Positions 34,820 to 48,049 of a stretch of 64,000 bases of DNA are shown here, in pieces (the first letter of the stretch is position 1; every line of letters begins with the position of its first letter). The DNA is from Bryoerythrophyllum caledonicum (Eukaryota > Streptophyta > Bryopsida > Pottiales > Pottiaceae), in the NCBI GenBank assembly GCA_963971425.1, contig OZ020520.1, positions 27,683,535 to 27,747,534 of the forward strand, read 5' to 3'. The notes beneath the pieces are model-generated. The model had not been told where the DNA came from and made no database searches. It worked only from the letters and a program-made list of their open reading frames with translations. A program made the translations under genes and the position numbers.

Positions 34820-36780
34820 GCAAAAGCCCACCTCTGGACTTTTTGCATTGAAAGATGATATTCTAAATTTACTTTCTTTTTATATATAAGTTAGTACAAT
34901 TTCCCAATATTCTTCTACCATAATTTTTTTTCCTTAAGATGCAATTTCTTTTTCCTCCCATTTGTAAGTTTTTTAAACATATTCATGAAAAGTGCACATT
35001 GAGAAAAAATTTGGGCTAATAAAATGGATTCATAATATAGGAATTTTGTTGTATAAAAGTCAAAGTTTGACAATTCCACCTCAAATTTTCTACCTCATAA
35101 TATTAAATTTAGAAGTAGGCAATTTGTTGAAGCCCAACATCTCTTTCAAATTTTCTCTTTTTGGTACAAAATATTTAAAATTTTAAAAATCATTTGAAAT
35201 TTTGAAATATAGAGTTAATAGGAGTTAGACTTAAGCCTGACCCCCTCCCCTCTTTCAAAATTGCACTCTTTTAGGAATCATAACAAAATGTTACAATTCA
35301 ATAATAATTCATGTAATTATTATTTTGAAATATAATGGTGGAGGTTAGGCTTGAGCCCGATTGGCCCCCTACGTTCCAACATTGCACTCTTTTATTATGA
35401 TTTACAAGTTGTTCTACAAGGATTATGTACCATGTTAGAATGTATCACTTAAAACACATTATTTAAGAAAATGTCACATAGCATATGAAAATGACACAAA
35501 TGACGATCAACATAGTATTTGTGGAATGTCACAAATGAATACAATTGATACCAACCAAAAATAGACATACAAAAAAAGTTTAATGACAGATTTGTATAAA
35601 ACAAAATATACATATTAACATCTCATGATTTGCACATGAAGTCAATTATAGTTGGCTTGTACAAAAAAATGTCACATGCGCATGTGACATTTTTACAAAT
35701 ATTTAAATATTTTTATTTTCAACTTCAATGTCAATTTCTATGTAACGAAAGCCTAATGAACATAAATTGTCAAAATTCTAAACATGTGGACTTTATTGTA
35801 GAATCAATTATAGTAAAATTTTGAAGCTTTACATAGATAGTGCAACTTTATGGGAGGAGGGTCGGGCTTGAGCCTAACCCCTCACACCTTGATATTTGGT
35901 ATTTTGAATTTGTTATAAAAATTTAAATTTGGAAATAAAGTGTTAAAAATGAAAATTTGAAATGGAAGGGGAAGGTTTGGGCTTAAACTAACCCCTCAAC
36001 TTTCATATTTAAAATTTGAGTTGTAGAATTTGTTATGAAATTATAGAAATGGTGTCAAAGAGTTAGATAGTGCAATTTTAACCTTTAAACTTTGATTTGA
36101 AGTATTTGTTATGAACTTGTAATCTTCCGCATTTCATATTAGGATGTCATAAGTGCATTATGAACTTATGATATAATATCAAGATTCAAAATTAGATAAA
36201 CATTAGATTTACAAATTTGAATTGTGCCTAAGCGCACATATAATTTCTATTAGAATACATTTAGCAGCTTATATGGTGACGTTTACTGATTATTCGTGCA
36301 TGTAGATTGATGTAAAACAAAAGTGCACATGTCTATGTGCACTTTTTTTGAATATGGTATTAATTTATTATGTTCTCCAATATTTTTCTTCCATTTTTTT
36401 TCTTTTTTCTTAGGAGTACACTCTTCCTTTCCTTCCATGTCTATATTCTCATTGTCACAAATGTTTCTCTTTTCTGAAGTTGTAATTTTTTTAATAAAAA
36501 TTTCTAAGTTCTTCTTTACCCAATATTTTTCTTTCGAATATTTCTCTTTTTTCAAGTTGGAATTTCACTTTTCCTCCATATGCACGATTTTTTTTCAATA
36601 TATTTGTTGCAAATTGTTGAATTCCAAAAGTACTCAAAACCTACATTACTTTCAATGCACTAAATGTCCACAAGTAAATAAAAATGATAATGCAATCGTT
36701 AATAGAAATGTCACAATATAAGCTTCACCATATATTTGTGCAAGCACAATACAATCTTTATTACAAATGTGCTTAAACTT
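34820..36780. repeat. AT-rich satellite with ~115-bp units
   Basis: Units carry GGTTAGGCTTAAGCCC-like palindromic blocks followed by CAAAATTGCACTCTTT (about 35225, 35345, 35860, 35960). The same satellite is at 61270-62230. Short open frames across it are incidental. Confidence 0.65.
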
Positions 36781-36817
36781 TGATTTTCAGCCAAGATTTC
36801 CATGATTCTCCTCAGTC

Positions 36818-36970
36818 ACAACTTTCAAATGGCCGTAACTCATTCAACTTTTGGCCGAATTAGGCATATGAGGTGTTTTTCGGCATCTACATTTTCTGTA
36901 GATGCCCAAAAACACCTCACATGCCGAATTTGGATAAAAAATGAATGAGTTATGGCCATTTGAAAGTAGC
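36818..36970. repeat. ~150-bp fold-back, copy 2
   Basis: Near-perfect hairpin around TACATTTTCTGTAGATG, with long arms. Same family as 34518-34668. Confidence 0.78.
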
Positions 36971-37224
36971 TGAGAAGATTCTCTGGCAGCCCTCGACTTC
37001 TGGACCCTTTTCAGCCCTGGAGTGCTGGACCTTTCTTTGTACTTCTACTGTTGATACACTAATTGTGCACAAGTGAAAAAAAATATGCTGAAATCTTTAT
37101 TAGAAGTGACAAATAGTGTATAAATTGACATTTAGTGTATGGTTTTGTCACTACACTAAATGCCTTCACAACAATTGGTGTATGAGTTCGCATTTAGTGT
37201 ATACTACACTAAACATAAATTTTA

Positions 37225-37900
37225 GTGGCCACAGTATTCTACATGTATGGTGTCGTATTTGAACATGATAAGATTATGATATTGAAATGATCTCCAAATG
37301 AAAGTTAGTTGAAGAATCTACAATCTATAGTTGAAATTCGTGCTAAACTTGAATCAATTTTATGTATTCTAGAGAGTAAAATATGTGCCCATATATATGA
37401 TTCCCGGTAGATGTTTAAGGGTTAAATGTCATAAGGTGCCACTGGTGGCCACAGTATTCTACATGTATTATATCGTATTTAAACATCATAAGGTACAAAT
37501 ATTGAGATGACCTCCAAGTGAAATATGTTAGTTGAAAGAGGCTTCAATCCAAAGGTGTAAGTTTTGCTCAACTTTTATACAATTTTTGTATCCTACAAAG
37601 GAAATACGTGCTTGTATATATGGTTCTAAACTGATGTACAAGGGTTAACCCTTGAATGTCATTTGTTAACCGTAATATACAGGAGCGTATTTTACTATGT
37701 AAAATGCAAAAAATGTTTTGAAGTTTAGCAAGAGTTACACCTTTGGATTGAAGATTCTTCAACTAACATCTATCGTTTAGAGGTCATTATCAATATCTAA
37801 ACCTAATCATTTTCAAATACGACACCCTACATGTAGAATATTGTAGCTACCAGTGGCACTTTATTACGTTTAAAGGTTAAAAACAAATCCCAAGGTAGCT
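37225..37900. repeat. Three ~215-bp repeats (two direct, one inverted)
   Basis: Blocks near 37225 and 37440 share GTGGCCACAGTATTCTACAT and run in the same direction. The block at 37680-37865 is their complement, ending CATGTAGAATATTGTAGC. TTAACCCTTGAATGTCAT at about 37645 resembles TTAA element ends. Confidence 0.65.
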
Positions 37901-40400
37901 TGAAATTCTGTGGCTTAGGCTTCGCTCTGAAGCGGGTCCGTCGTCATCATCTATCTCATCACTCTAACACATGACGTTATCACCTTTAACGTCAAATCAT
38001 AACAAGATTGTTAATGGTACTTAAAAATTAACACTAGACACAACTAGTGATCAAACAACAAAATAACTTTGTTTAGACTTTTTAACCTTAAATTAAGCGG
38101 TCCATGTTATATACCCTAATTTCCAAACAAATTTGGTTTAATTCCTTTACTTCTCTTAACAATGAAAACTTCCCTACATCATTCCAAGTTGAAACCTTTG
38201 CAACTATCCCCTTGATTTCTATGGAGAGATATCTAGACGTTAGAAAAGATGGTCAAGCTCAGTGGATGTGGTGGAAAAGCTAAGTCCAAGACATTTGCTT
38301 ACAAGGCCAACTACAACAATCCTCATTGAGAGAGGAGGGGAATTAAAATGAAGGTGTGTGAATGAAGATGACGAGCGTTATTGAAAGAGTGAGGGGTGCG
38401 ATAATATACGCCCTCTATCTTTAAGTTGGATGGGGCCTTTATCTACAAGAAGAATCTGAAGAAGAACTCCGGTCCTCGCAAGGGGGCTGGAGTGAATAAA
38501 GTGTCTGTTCGATCCACCACTGAACCAATGTCCACAAGATATAGGTATTATCTACTACATATACAAAAGAGGAGGGGCCAATACATGGTTGGTATCCATG
38601 CAATCCATTTCGCCACACGGCGATATCCTGCCTACCTCAATATTGGCCTTCCTTGACACGTAGCAATAGCTAGGTAAAAGAGAAAGGGGCATACCTGGCA
38701 ATGAAAACCAGGGTTACCAAGGTAATACCCGCCGTAGGAGGCCGCGACATGTATCATTTACTTTTATTATTTTTACCTTTCCTTTTACTTTTACAATTTT
38801 AGTTAACTTCCCTAAACTTACATTATCCATTGGAGACAACGGGTCGGTATACTAGTCTACTCTATTTATATTATAAAAGAGCAAGGCCAATAACTAGACC
38901 GATACTTAGGCATCCTAAAATGGGCCAAGTGGCAATATCTGGGTCACTTTTACTTTATATAGGTAGGATATCCGGGTATCTAAATAATATATTTACTTTA
39001 TTGAGGAATATCATTTACCTTGTTGGGACAATGGGGTGTCCACTAATCTCTCTACATAAAAAGAGCCTTAATGGATACCAAGAATACTTAGGTGATATCC
39101 ACCGTAGGAGGCAGCAACACATGGCATGACTAGGTATCCGATAGGGCCAAATGGTTTCTAGACTCTAGTTACAGAGCATGTCAAATTCTCAACAACTCAT
39201 TTGTGCTGGCCTAGGTATCTCGGGGGTATGTGAGAGGATTTGAGAGAACGTCAGGTGTCGCATAGAGTGGTGCTGAGGAATCGTCTACCTCTCCACCCCT
39301 GAACGCCAACCCGGTCCACGCTAGGCCGAAGTTGCAGGGGTGGAGCTCGCACAAAACGGAGCGTGCATTTTTTCGTCACACAGATTGAACGGAAAGTAGA
39401 ATAGATGGGTTGCCAGCTTTGCCGGCAAGTGACGCTACCCAGTTGAGAGGACCTGGGCGGACACATGGAAAAACATATGGAAAAAGTCAACTTCATTTAC
39501 AAAGAGAGAAAAGTGCATTGATATTGTCGCAACCACTCATGCTGCCACGGGGCAACAGAGGAGTGGCTGTTGAAAATGGGGAATTCAATGGATGGGATAG
39601 CATAGTTCGTGCTTTCCTTGTTTGGGAGGCTAGACGGATTGGGCCCTGCGGAGTGGGTTACCGCTTTACAGTCCACGGTGTGGGTAGATTCTTCATATTT
39701 CACGCTATCTGGGCAAATCTCTCGGGGCTCCATGCCCCGGTGGAGATGCTCTAACGCAGAAGTAAACCTGCGCTGCACAATTTGGTATTCCAAGGATATT
39801 AGGGAGTGCAGAGGTATCCCAAGGATAGCAGGGAGGGCACAAACAACACATGTTTTGGCTTGATTACTTCTTTTTGTTTGTTTTTTTAATAGTATATTAA
39901 CATAAGTTACAATTTTAGTTTACGTCCTCTTTTACTTTTGGTACTTGAAAATTGGAATATGATTGCATAGAGGACTTTTGCTTGAACATAAATATTGCTT
40001 GAAGTTTTGCTATAATATATTTTTAATTAATTGGGCTTGGTGATATCATGGACAATCTTCAAACTCACAAAAATGAATTGGCGCTTGAACAACGTGCCAG
40101 ACCCATGGCCATCCTTCAAACTCAGAGAAATGAGGTTACGCAAAAATGACGTGCCATTTGCATGGATCTCCTTTGGACTTCCAAGAATCAAACGCTTCAG
40201 GATTTACCGTTGGCGCACTGTGTACTTAGTAGGGTCTCTGGCAGTCTTCAACATCAATTGTAGCAAATCATAAATGACTTTGTGTTGTCGGTACCATAGT
40301 GCATTGCCTCGAGAGGTTCTATCACAGACAATCCACTTTTCAATATGTGTTGTGTTTATAGAAAAGTTGACCTTCCCCCACTAAGGACGCCTTCTCAGCC
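37900..40400. other. Repeat-rich intergenic DNA without a supported gene
   Basis: Contains a duplicated segment with CCGTAGGAGGC (about 38730 and 39102) and a low-GC stretch with TATCCGGGTATCTA-like words. From 39240 to 39860 there is GC-richer DNA with incidental frames on both strands. I recognise no protein. Confidence 0.4.
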
Positions 40401-40411
40401 ATTGCGGAGCT

Positions 40412-40777
40412 TTGCTGAAAAATGACACACAAGAAGCAAAAAACTTCATGGAATCAATTCAAATGTATAATAGCGCTTTGGCATTTACATCTCTAGGAGC
40501 TAAGATTGATCCGCGGCTAGCCCAAGGTAGGAGCTACACCTTCCAATGTCAAGGCCAGTTGTATTATAAAATGGGCAACCTTTTGCCTGTAGAAGAGGAG
40601 AATTGCAAGTTTGCGCAATTATATACAATGGATATCCAAGCTCTGAATCATCAAATGAATATTTTTCCAAATTTAGACCGCAATACAAAAAGTTGCTTCA
40701 AAACATGTTACAGGAGCACAATTCTTTCCAAACGGGCATCAAGGATGGTCCTTAAACATCCCATTCAGAGGTTGTGA
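40412..40777 (+). pseudogene. Helitron-like N-terminal domain fragment
   Basis: An open frame of ~120 codons matching the Helitron_like_N region: NSALAFTSLGAKIDPRLAQG, a FQCQGQLYYKMGNLLP block and KFAQLYTMD. Downstream blocks lie in other frames. The first codon is not a convincing start. Confidence 0.75.
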
Positions 40778-42958
40778 TGCCTAAGGCTTCATCTTTACAG
40801 GAGTACATCTAGATGCTATAAGAAGTAGGGGCAAATCAATGATAGTGACACAAATGCACTTTTACACGTACATGCTTTACCAGCATGATTGGGACGACCA
40901 CATATTCTATGGTGGTTGTTTGTTGCAGCATTACATGGTGGATGCATTGCCATACGTTAAGGAGATCTGCTTGAAATTTTACAAAGATAATCAGACAACA
41001 TTGCGAAGAGAACTTTAAATCGAAATGATTGTCACTTTCCATGGTGGCAACCATGATGCGGCACAGGTCGGCCAAAGATTCATCTTGCCATCATCATTTT
41101 TGGAAGGCCGGCGTCAAATGAAAGAACTTATAAGGACGCCATGACCATTGTTTGCACGTATGGATGGTTAGACCTTTTTGTGACGTTCATGTGTATCCTG
41201 AGATGGCATGAGATAACAACAAAATCACAGCGCGGATAGACATCACGAGACCAACCAGAATTAGTCGCACTTGTTCAACTTAAAATTCAAAGAGCTGATA
41301 GAAGATTTGAAGGACCGCAGTGTGTTTGACAAAGTGTTGGAATAGAGCTGGGTGATTGAATCTAGAAGAGGGGCCTACAACACGCACACGTCATGATGAT
41401 TTTGAACAAATAGTCAAAATGGAGTCCAAATGATATCCACTATGGAGTAAGTGCAAACTTTCTGATTTGATCGCTCACCCCTACGCATACGAGACAATGC
41501 AATGATGTTCAGTTCACGGGCCTTGCGGCATGCAAAACCATAGGTCGTCTTGTATGGAAGGTGGTTAATGTACCAAGCGATATCCTTGCAGGTTTACAGA
41601 TGAGACATTCGTGGACGGAGACGGCTATCCACTACACGAGAGGAGGGATGACGGTTGTTTTCTTGTTGACCACAAAGGACTTTGAGTTGATAATTTTTGG
41701 GTTGTACCGCACAAACTATATTTAGTGTCAAAGTACAAGGCGCATATAAACATTAAGGTAAGCTTTTTGTGTCGCCCTTCCATAGAGATTTCAAGGTCTA
41801 CTTAGTAATTTATTGATTATTTTTAGCTACATGTATGTTTGTTGATAGCCACTGTGAAGTGTATTTTTCAATGAGTATACAAAGGTCATGAACATGTAAC
41901 TGTGGTCTTGGAAAACCAAAAAAATGAGATACAACAATGTCACTGATGCTCACTACGTTTTTTGCATTTGAGGCAACGTGGAGGCTATTTGGGTTTTCAA
42001 TACACAAGTCATTTTCAACAGCTTTGCGTTTGCAAGTTCATCTACCCAATGAACATGTAATGCAAACAAAGATCAAGCCGATATCCTTAACACACATGAA
42101 GTAAGGAAGACAACTCTGATTGAACGGTTCAGGGCAAATGAAGACGACATTCCACTTGCTAGAAAGACATCATATGTGAACTTCCTCCCTTTCTTCACAT
42201 GGCAGCGACCAAATCACTGGACAATCTACAAGAGGGGATTTGCACTAGGATGTCTCTACTTTGTCAATTCTTTCGCAAGCAAGAGATACTTTCCCCACGC
42301 ACTTTTTACACGGGTGAAAGGCGTGACAACTATGAAGACCTGCATATGTTAAAGACCATCTCTATCAGACTTTCAAGGAGACATGCCTTGCACATGGACT
42401 TTATAATAACGACAAAGAGTGGGTGGAACTCCTTTGTGACGCTACAAAGATGCAATCAGACTTTCAGCTTCGAGCGTTGTTTGCAACCATCTTGACACAT
42501 AGACCGCAAAAAATCCATGACAACTGTGGGAGATGTTCCATGAAATTTTATTAGACGATTGCAAAAATCAGCTGCAACGAGATGGAGTGGAACAACCATT
42601 AGAGGAGCAGATTCAGAATCTTGCTTTGGACGACATTGCTCAATAGCTTGCACAAAATGAAAAGTTGTTGGAAAATTTCAATTTGCAACAACTTACAATT
42701 TCCATGCATAGATTGCATGGAAGTTGACTTATTCTAGAGGAGCTTGACAGCAATGCCGCGTAATTGAGGGAAGAATTTCAATAGCAAGTTGGAACTTGAA
42801 CAACGAGTAGTGTAATTATTTACTTCAGAATTGCGACTAACACCAGTGGAAGGGACTATTAGAGCAGTTGCATTTTTCTTGTAGCACAAAACAAAGATGT
42901 AGGAAAAGTCAACGTTGTTGGCTTGACAAGGTGCTTAGGGAAAGTTGAACTTTCTTAA

Positions 42959-44070
42959 CCCCTAAGAGCCCAAGTGTACGTGGGGCGTACGTTTTGGATT
43001 TTAGGCATGTACCTTTGAGTGGAAAAACACTCCGATTCTTATGAAAAATTTACACTACATTGTCTTTGATGAAATCTATATGGGGAACTTTTCAAATTTG
43101 ATTTTGGACTTTTGGATCAAAATTATTAGTCATCAAAGGTCAAAATGGGGAGTCTGGACTATAGGGGCAGCCAAGTCAACCAATGCAATTTGAGGAGGAA
43201 AATGGGGCAGAATTTTGGTACAAAAGAGGCGAGGAAAGGAGTCCAGACTTCTATGCACGAAGTCCAAGTGGAAAAAGCTTTGAAAATTATCAAAAGAGAT
43301 TTTAAAATAATTTTAAAAAAATAGCAAACAACCAGCCGTCAGCTGGCCCGCTAGTGTCCCGCACTAGAAGCGGGCCCGCCGAGATTTTTTTATATAATTT
43401 TTTTTAAAATTATAATTTTTTTTTTCCGTCCAGTTGCGAGGGCTGTGAATAGGGGGACAAATTGGCCACCCAATTTCCAGCTCTGCCCTTTCCCATATTG
43501 CTTTATTTATTCCATATATTCATGAAAATTATGGATTTTGCTCATTTTAATTGTTTCTTTTTCTAAAATTAGTGAAAAAATAAATTGAAAGTTTCCACCA
43601 TTGGGATTCTCAAATGCAACAACTTGTATGAAACAAACAGTTTCATATCACTTATGTAGTAATTGTCATCATTTTGTACCCCCTTTTACTAAAGTATATA
43701 TTTTTACATCTATTTCCCCTCAAATTGACCTCAAATTTTTCACACAAATAGCTAACAACATATAAGTCATATCGGTAAAAGATTTGATCACATTTCAATG
43801 TAAAAACTAGAAGATATGCCTAGTCAAAGTAGGCTGACCTTGCCGGGCAAGGGGGAAAAAATACTTTTTCTTGCACTTCAAACGCTATAATCTTCACATC
43901 CGTGCGGTGGATAGCAACCAATTTGTATTGTAAGTTCATATACATGTCTATTTTAAGATTGTAGGGTTGAAAGTCTAAAATTAGACTTTGATGTTAGATT
44001 TTGTTGCCACTTATTGATGATGGTAGTTTTGGAGTGTTTCATGAGGGAAAATGCCTTGGGCTTTTAGGGG
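42959..44070. mobile_element. TTAA element, family C (1,112 bp), inside the Helitron
   Basis: TTAA flanks (42955-42958, 44071-44074). TIRs are CCCCTAAGAGCCCAAG and, complemented, CCCCTAAAAGCCCAAG (15/16). The interior near 43800-43930 (GCACTTCAAACGCTATAATC) is shared inverted with 56.2-56.3 kb. No transposase. Confidence 0.83.
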
Positions 44071-44077
44071 TTAAGCA

Positions 44078-44540
44078 TTGACAAAGTGGGACAATGAAAA
44101 TGATGCCAATGTGATCCCAATGGAGCACTTGAATACGTTGGAAGTGAATGGGTGGCCACCGCATGACCTTAAGCTTAAAGTTGGTACATGGGCGATGCTT
44201 TTGCACAACTTCGATGCATCAAACGGACTATGCAATGGCACTACTCATCATCTACCGCTACTCGACCCTAGTAATTGAGGCAGAGGTCCTCACATATGAT
44301 TGTGCAAGGTACCTTACATTCATACCACGAAATTCCTATGGTTGCTCAAACCTTTGGACTTGAATTCTCAATAGGTCGCAATGAGTTTCCAATTCACATT
44401 GCATATGCCATGGCTATTAACAAGTCATATGGACACGCCTCTCAATGTTGGGATCTACCTAACATTTTTTTGCATGGACAATTATATGTTGCAATTTTAC
44501 ATGCCACTACTCCTGAAAAGATTTGGTGCTTTTGGAAGGA
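44078..44540 (+). pseudogene. Helitron helicase C-terminal fragment
   Basis: Two overlapping frames (44078-44278, 44275-44544) together cover the final Pif1-type helicase motifs: PPHDLKLKVGTWAMLL, SNGLCNGT, FPIHIAYAMAINKSYGHAS, FLHGQLYVAI. A frameshift near 44275 separates them. Confidence 0.78.
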
Positions 44541-44689
44541 TTAGCGCATAGAGAAGAGAAATTAATGCGCATTGTAGAATACAACAAAGCACTTCTGTAA
44601 TCGCATTTCTATCAGAATTAATTAAACGATTCAATTTCTATTTTTTAAATTTTTTTCTGACACAAGCAAAGAAAAACCTTAACTACAAA

Positions 44690-45013
44690 GGAAGGGGAGA
44701 GAAAACAAGGGGCCGGGCAGCCCCCGCCAGGTCCGGCAAGGACGGTAAAGCACCCAGACCAAAATTAGTTGTTAGTGGGGGTGTTAGACCTAGTGTCAAA
44801 CCTAAACGAACAAGGAGACAAATTCCACCGTGGTTTCTCATCAACACACGAAGCCAAGACTTCCTTACAGCACCAAAGGTTCTTGAACCTTTTAGAAAAC
44901 TTCGAGTTCTTCTCCGAGGCCAAGGTGCTCCTAGCTTGAACTTTAGACCAGGCAACACGCCCATAATCGATAAGTCCAAGCCAGACATTCAATTTCAATT
45001 TGTAAGTCAACAT
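44690..45013 (-). mobile_element. LINE 3' coding scrap
   Basis: The minus-strand frame carries LNVWLGLIDYGRVAW, matching NVIWQGLTDYGRIAC in the LINE piece at 7.7-8.3 kb, so it is a second, more decayed fragment. The flanking DNA at 45020-45230 (CACCATGG ... AAGCCCCATGGG) resembles 61080-61200. Confidence 0.55.
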
Positions 45014-45582
45014 TACAGCCCTTTCCCCATTGGGAACAAGAGGTATACCTAGTAAAAAAATAAAAACACTTCATTAGTGCTTAAATCACCATGGTGCCAA
45101 GGCCACAAGGGAAACTTGGCCACATGCCACAAATTTGGAATAATTTTGCCAAAAACAAACCTCTAGAGCGCCTACTTTGGGGCCAGCAAAATAAGCCCCA
45201 TGGGCGCAACTCAAAGAGTTAAAAATAAGGAGAGGTGATATTATTCTTGAGTGCGGACCCGGTTACATTTGACAACTTTCCTGGTAACTGTGTCATAGGT
45301 TGAATCGTTCTGCAGCTAGTTGCAAGCGCTCCATGAAGAGAAGGACGAGCATGGCGTGTGGGGCGCAACGCATGTAGTACGTCCCAAACCCTCTGTGCAC
45401 GCAACCAAATCATCAGATATGAGCACTTTTATATAACCTCTTGATAGTCGCGGTGAAACCTCTCTCAAATCTTTTAATCTGTGTCAATCACACGGCATGG
45501 ATGTGCAAATCCAGAGCCAAATCTGTGCACAGACTGCAGAGAAATACCTGTAGAAAGTGGCAAACCCCTCCTGTCTTAGAAC

Positions 45583-47559
45583 CTGAAAAGGACCAGCCAA
45601 TGCTCCCATGAGTGATCACAGCATGATAGCCTTTGAAGACAGTCCACACTTCATTCTAAAAGGGAAAGCTTTCTGGGCAAGATGTATGCACTCCGTTCAC
45701 GCAGCTACCTTCAATTTTCCGAAGATCATTTCGAAATGCTAGGGGCAGTTAGAGTGGGACGATTTCTAACTAGCGAGATCCAAGCCAGGAGATATGAGAA
45801 GTCAAACAAACTCCTTTCTGAATGAAGTGCAACTTAGCCATGCATGCAATTATACCTTGCGTGCACAGTCGAGTGCGTTGCGGTATCGCATCGAACCATC
45901 CGGCAAGGGCTTCATTTTCTGTATGCGCGTCTTCACAAAATCGAACGGCAAGCTGCACATGAGCATACACCATTCGAAAGAAACGTCATTGAAATGAATA
46001 AAACTAGAGTCGGTAACAAAAACCAAGCATGGGGTCTAATCCAGCATTCTCTAGCAAGTTCCCACATCGCTTATACTTGAGAAATGTAACAGACCTGAAA
46101 GCAGCTATTGAGAATCCAGACACGGAACTAGCCCCCACTTGAGTCAGAAACGAATCAGTATGCGTCCAGTGCTGAATGATGGCCTGCAATCAAAACAATC
46201 TTCACATTCTGCTATTCCTTTTGCAAGATACCTCCGCAGACAACTAAGATCTGGATTGCACTAGGAATTGCTAACAACGCATGGGGTTGAGAATATTTGA
46301 CCTCTTTTGCATGATCGTATGTAGCAAGCATGGCTACCTGCAAGTTCATTTCCACCACCAACAACAACAATCTCAGCATGATACGAGGACACATCAAACA
46401 AACTGCTGATCTCAAGATCGGCTAGTTCACACCACGCGGAATTCTTCACAAGGAAAATTATCACAGAAAAGACGGAATGAATACGTTGACAGCCATGGCC
46501 CTTGTGACAGTCGGCCCTGCTCCACGCCACAAACGCAACACGCCTTCCTCTCTCACAATTCGTTGCAGAGCATGAAATGCGTTTCTGCCACAAACGATAA
46601 AAAAAAAAACTCACAAACCGGATTCCTGACGGTTACATGGCAGATCAATCAAACATGAACGTACCTGTAGTGACGGCGCTGCTCCGGAGGAAGGGATCCA
46701 TCAGCTTGCATACGAAGAAGGGCCAAATCCGCTGGATTGCCCACAAAAGAGCCCAAAGCTCCTGCAACCTGAGCAACATCAAAGAAAGACATTCAGTTAT
46801 TGAGAAAAGAGAGTTTAGAAGGGTTTGTCTCATTCCAACATCAACCAAGCACTTGGTTTCTCACCAGTCCACACCCTGCTTTCTTGTAGAAGGGCAACGG
46901 CTGGCCATCTTGCGACAAAGCATCGCTCATCGATCTGAAAATCCCTGTCCAATGAAGCCAAGTTAGTGAACTCCACAGAATACAGAATACATGACCAATG
47001 TCACAGTACATGCGGAGAAAAAAGGTACCCATCCGTGCAGTGGTGTAGGTCGCTTGCCGAAGAAGCGCCGCCGAGAGGCCTGTGTACATGATGCGCACTC
47101 CTTCATTTCTAATCTACACCCACATAAGTAAAATTTACCAGAAAATCGCATCTTCAACCCTTCAATCAACTAGTTGCTTCTTTTATAATAATTTAATCTA
47201 AGGTGCACACATCTTTCTGACAGAGACTCACAATGGTTGGTGCCAGTTTTAGAACGGAAGGCTGCGCAACCATGGTTCCCTCGCCGATCAACTGCAATCG
47301 CACCTGCAACAACAACAACCCAAATATCCTAAACTCAATACACCAAATTAACCACTTCTGAAGAACAAATGACGTTAAACAAAACATTCAATTCTGCACA
47401 TACACTAAGCAATAGCAAGAATGGGGCATGAGGTACCTTGAAAAAATCTAGGGGCTGGATAATGGAAGTGGCCATCATTCCGGCCATGCCGCCGAACACA
47501 AACGGCTTCGCGGATTCCCACACAGATCGCCCACTTTTCTGCTCCATCTTGTCACCCAT
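45583..47559 (-). CDS. Mitochondrial dicarboxylate/2-oxoglutarate carrier (DTC-like)
   Basis: Exons (minus): 47559-47437, 47303-47232, 47113-47029, 46944-46865, 46768-46665, 46584-46485, 46337-46302, 46183-46095, 45952-45856 and probably 45655-45583. All are GT-AG and in phase. The three carrier signatures are present: QPLDFFK (exon 1), NPADLALLRMQ (exon 5) and LPFDFVKTRIQ (exon 9). GLSAALLRQATYTTARMG and GPTVTRAMAVN are diagnostic of plant DTC-type carriers of the inner mitochondrial membrane, which exchange dicarboxylates and tricarboxylates. The start at ATG 47559 gives the usual short N-terminus. Exon 10 (FKGYHAVITHGS) is diverged from the usual FYxGFxxYxVRIAPH, and the end of the protein beyond 45583 is unsettled. 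Confidence 0.88.
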
Positions 47560-48000
47560 CTCGCACAATCTCTTCTCAATTCCACTGCCAGACACTTGCT
47601 AGATCGTCGATCATCTCACGACATTCTCGATTACAGCTGATGCATCTCAAAGGCAACAAATCCAACTCGATTGGGAGCAGATCTAAGCCTTCTACGCTCG
47701 CTCATGAAATAAGGAAACCCAACACTCATCCACCGAACTATCAAAGCGATGAACTCATCCATGGATGGTGTCTTCCTCAAGGATTGGAGCCACCACCTCT
47801 CCTCGATCCCCGATTTAGAATACTTTATTGACATTGCCTGATCCGTGACAGCCTTGCACGTTTCTTAATTGAAGCCAAGATCAATTTTTTCTCAGAAAAT
47901 TTCTAGCTCACATGAAGGTCATGTTCCACGTTTGATGCTAGAATGTCGTGCTTGTAATTGAATGCATGTGCTTCAACCATTCCCTCCAAGGTTTTAGGGC
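47560..48000 (-). other. 5' leader / promoter region of the carrier gene
   Basis: Open minus-strand frames here (47595 by GTG, 47834) match nothing and probably lie in the leader or promoter. A head-to-head spliced transcript may start from this region on the plus strand. Confidence 0.35.
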
Positions 48001-48049
48001 TATGGGTTGAGCATTATAGGTGTTTGCCTTTTCTTTGAGGGTTCGGTGC

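Larger units (their letters stand above)
34345..37230. mobile_element. CACTA-type element with satellite insert (2.9 kb)
   Basis: The left end is CACTACACTAAAATTTATG with subterminal ACACTAAA/TTTAGTGT repeats. The right end (37195-37226) has the complementary block but a decayed tip. It is the reverse of the compact copy at 54870-55432, with a second copy of the ~150-bp hairpin core and ~2 kb of satellite inside. It starts ~140 bp upstream of the bHLH start codon. No transposase. Confidence 0.65.
40400..44560 (+). mobile_element. Decayed Helitron (Rep/helicase) remnant
   Basis: Broken but ordered Helitron blocks are seen. The N-terminal block FMESIQMYNSALAFTSLGAK (about 40450) runs to KFAQLYTMD. 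RFILPSSFLEG-like follows at 41075. A Rep HUH site reads CAC GCA CAC, H-A-H in a KRGLQHAHVM context, at 41381-41389. HGPCG follows at about 41515, then RRDDGCFLVDH-like. Pre-helicase blocks are FFTWQRPNHW (42195) and TFKETCLAHGLYNNDKEW (42370). Helicase end blocks are LNTLEVNGWPPHDLKLKVG (44130), NGLCNGT and FLHGQLYVAI (44470). Many stops and frameshifts are present. The helicase middle is absent and a TTAA element sits at 42959-44070. Exact TC and CTRR ends were not located. Confidence 0.8.

Noticed and set aside
47560..47595. Upstream extension of the carrier start
   Set aside because: The open frame starts at GTG, and the ATG at 47559 gives the N-terminal length expected for this family.
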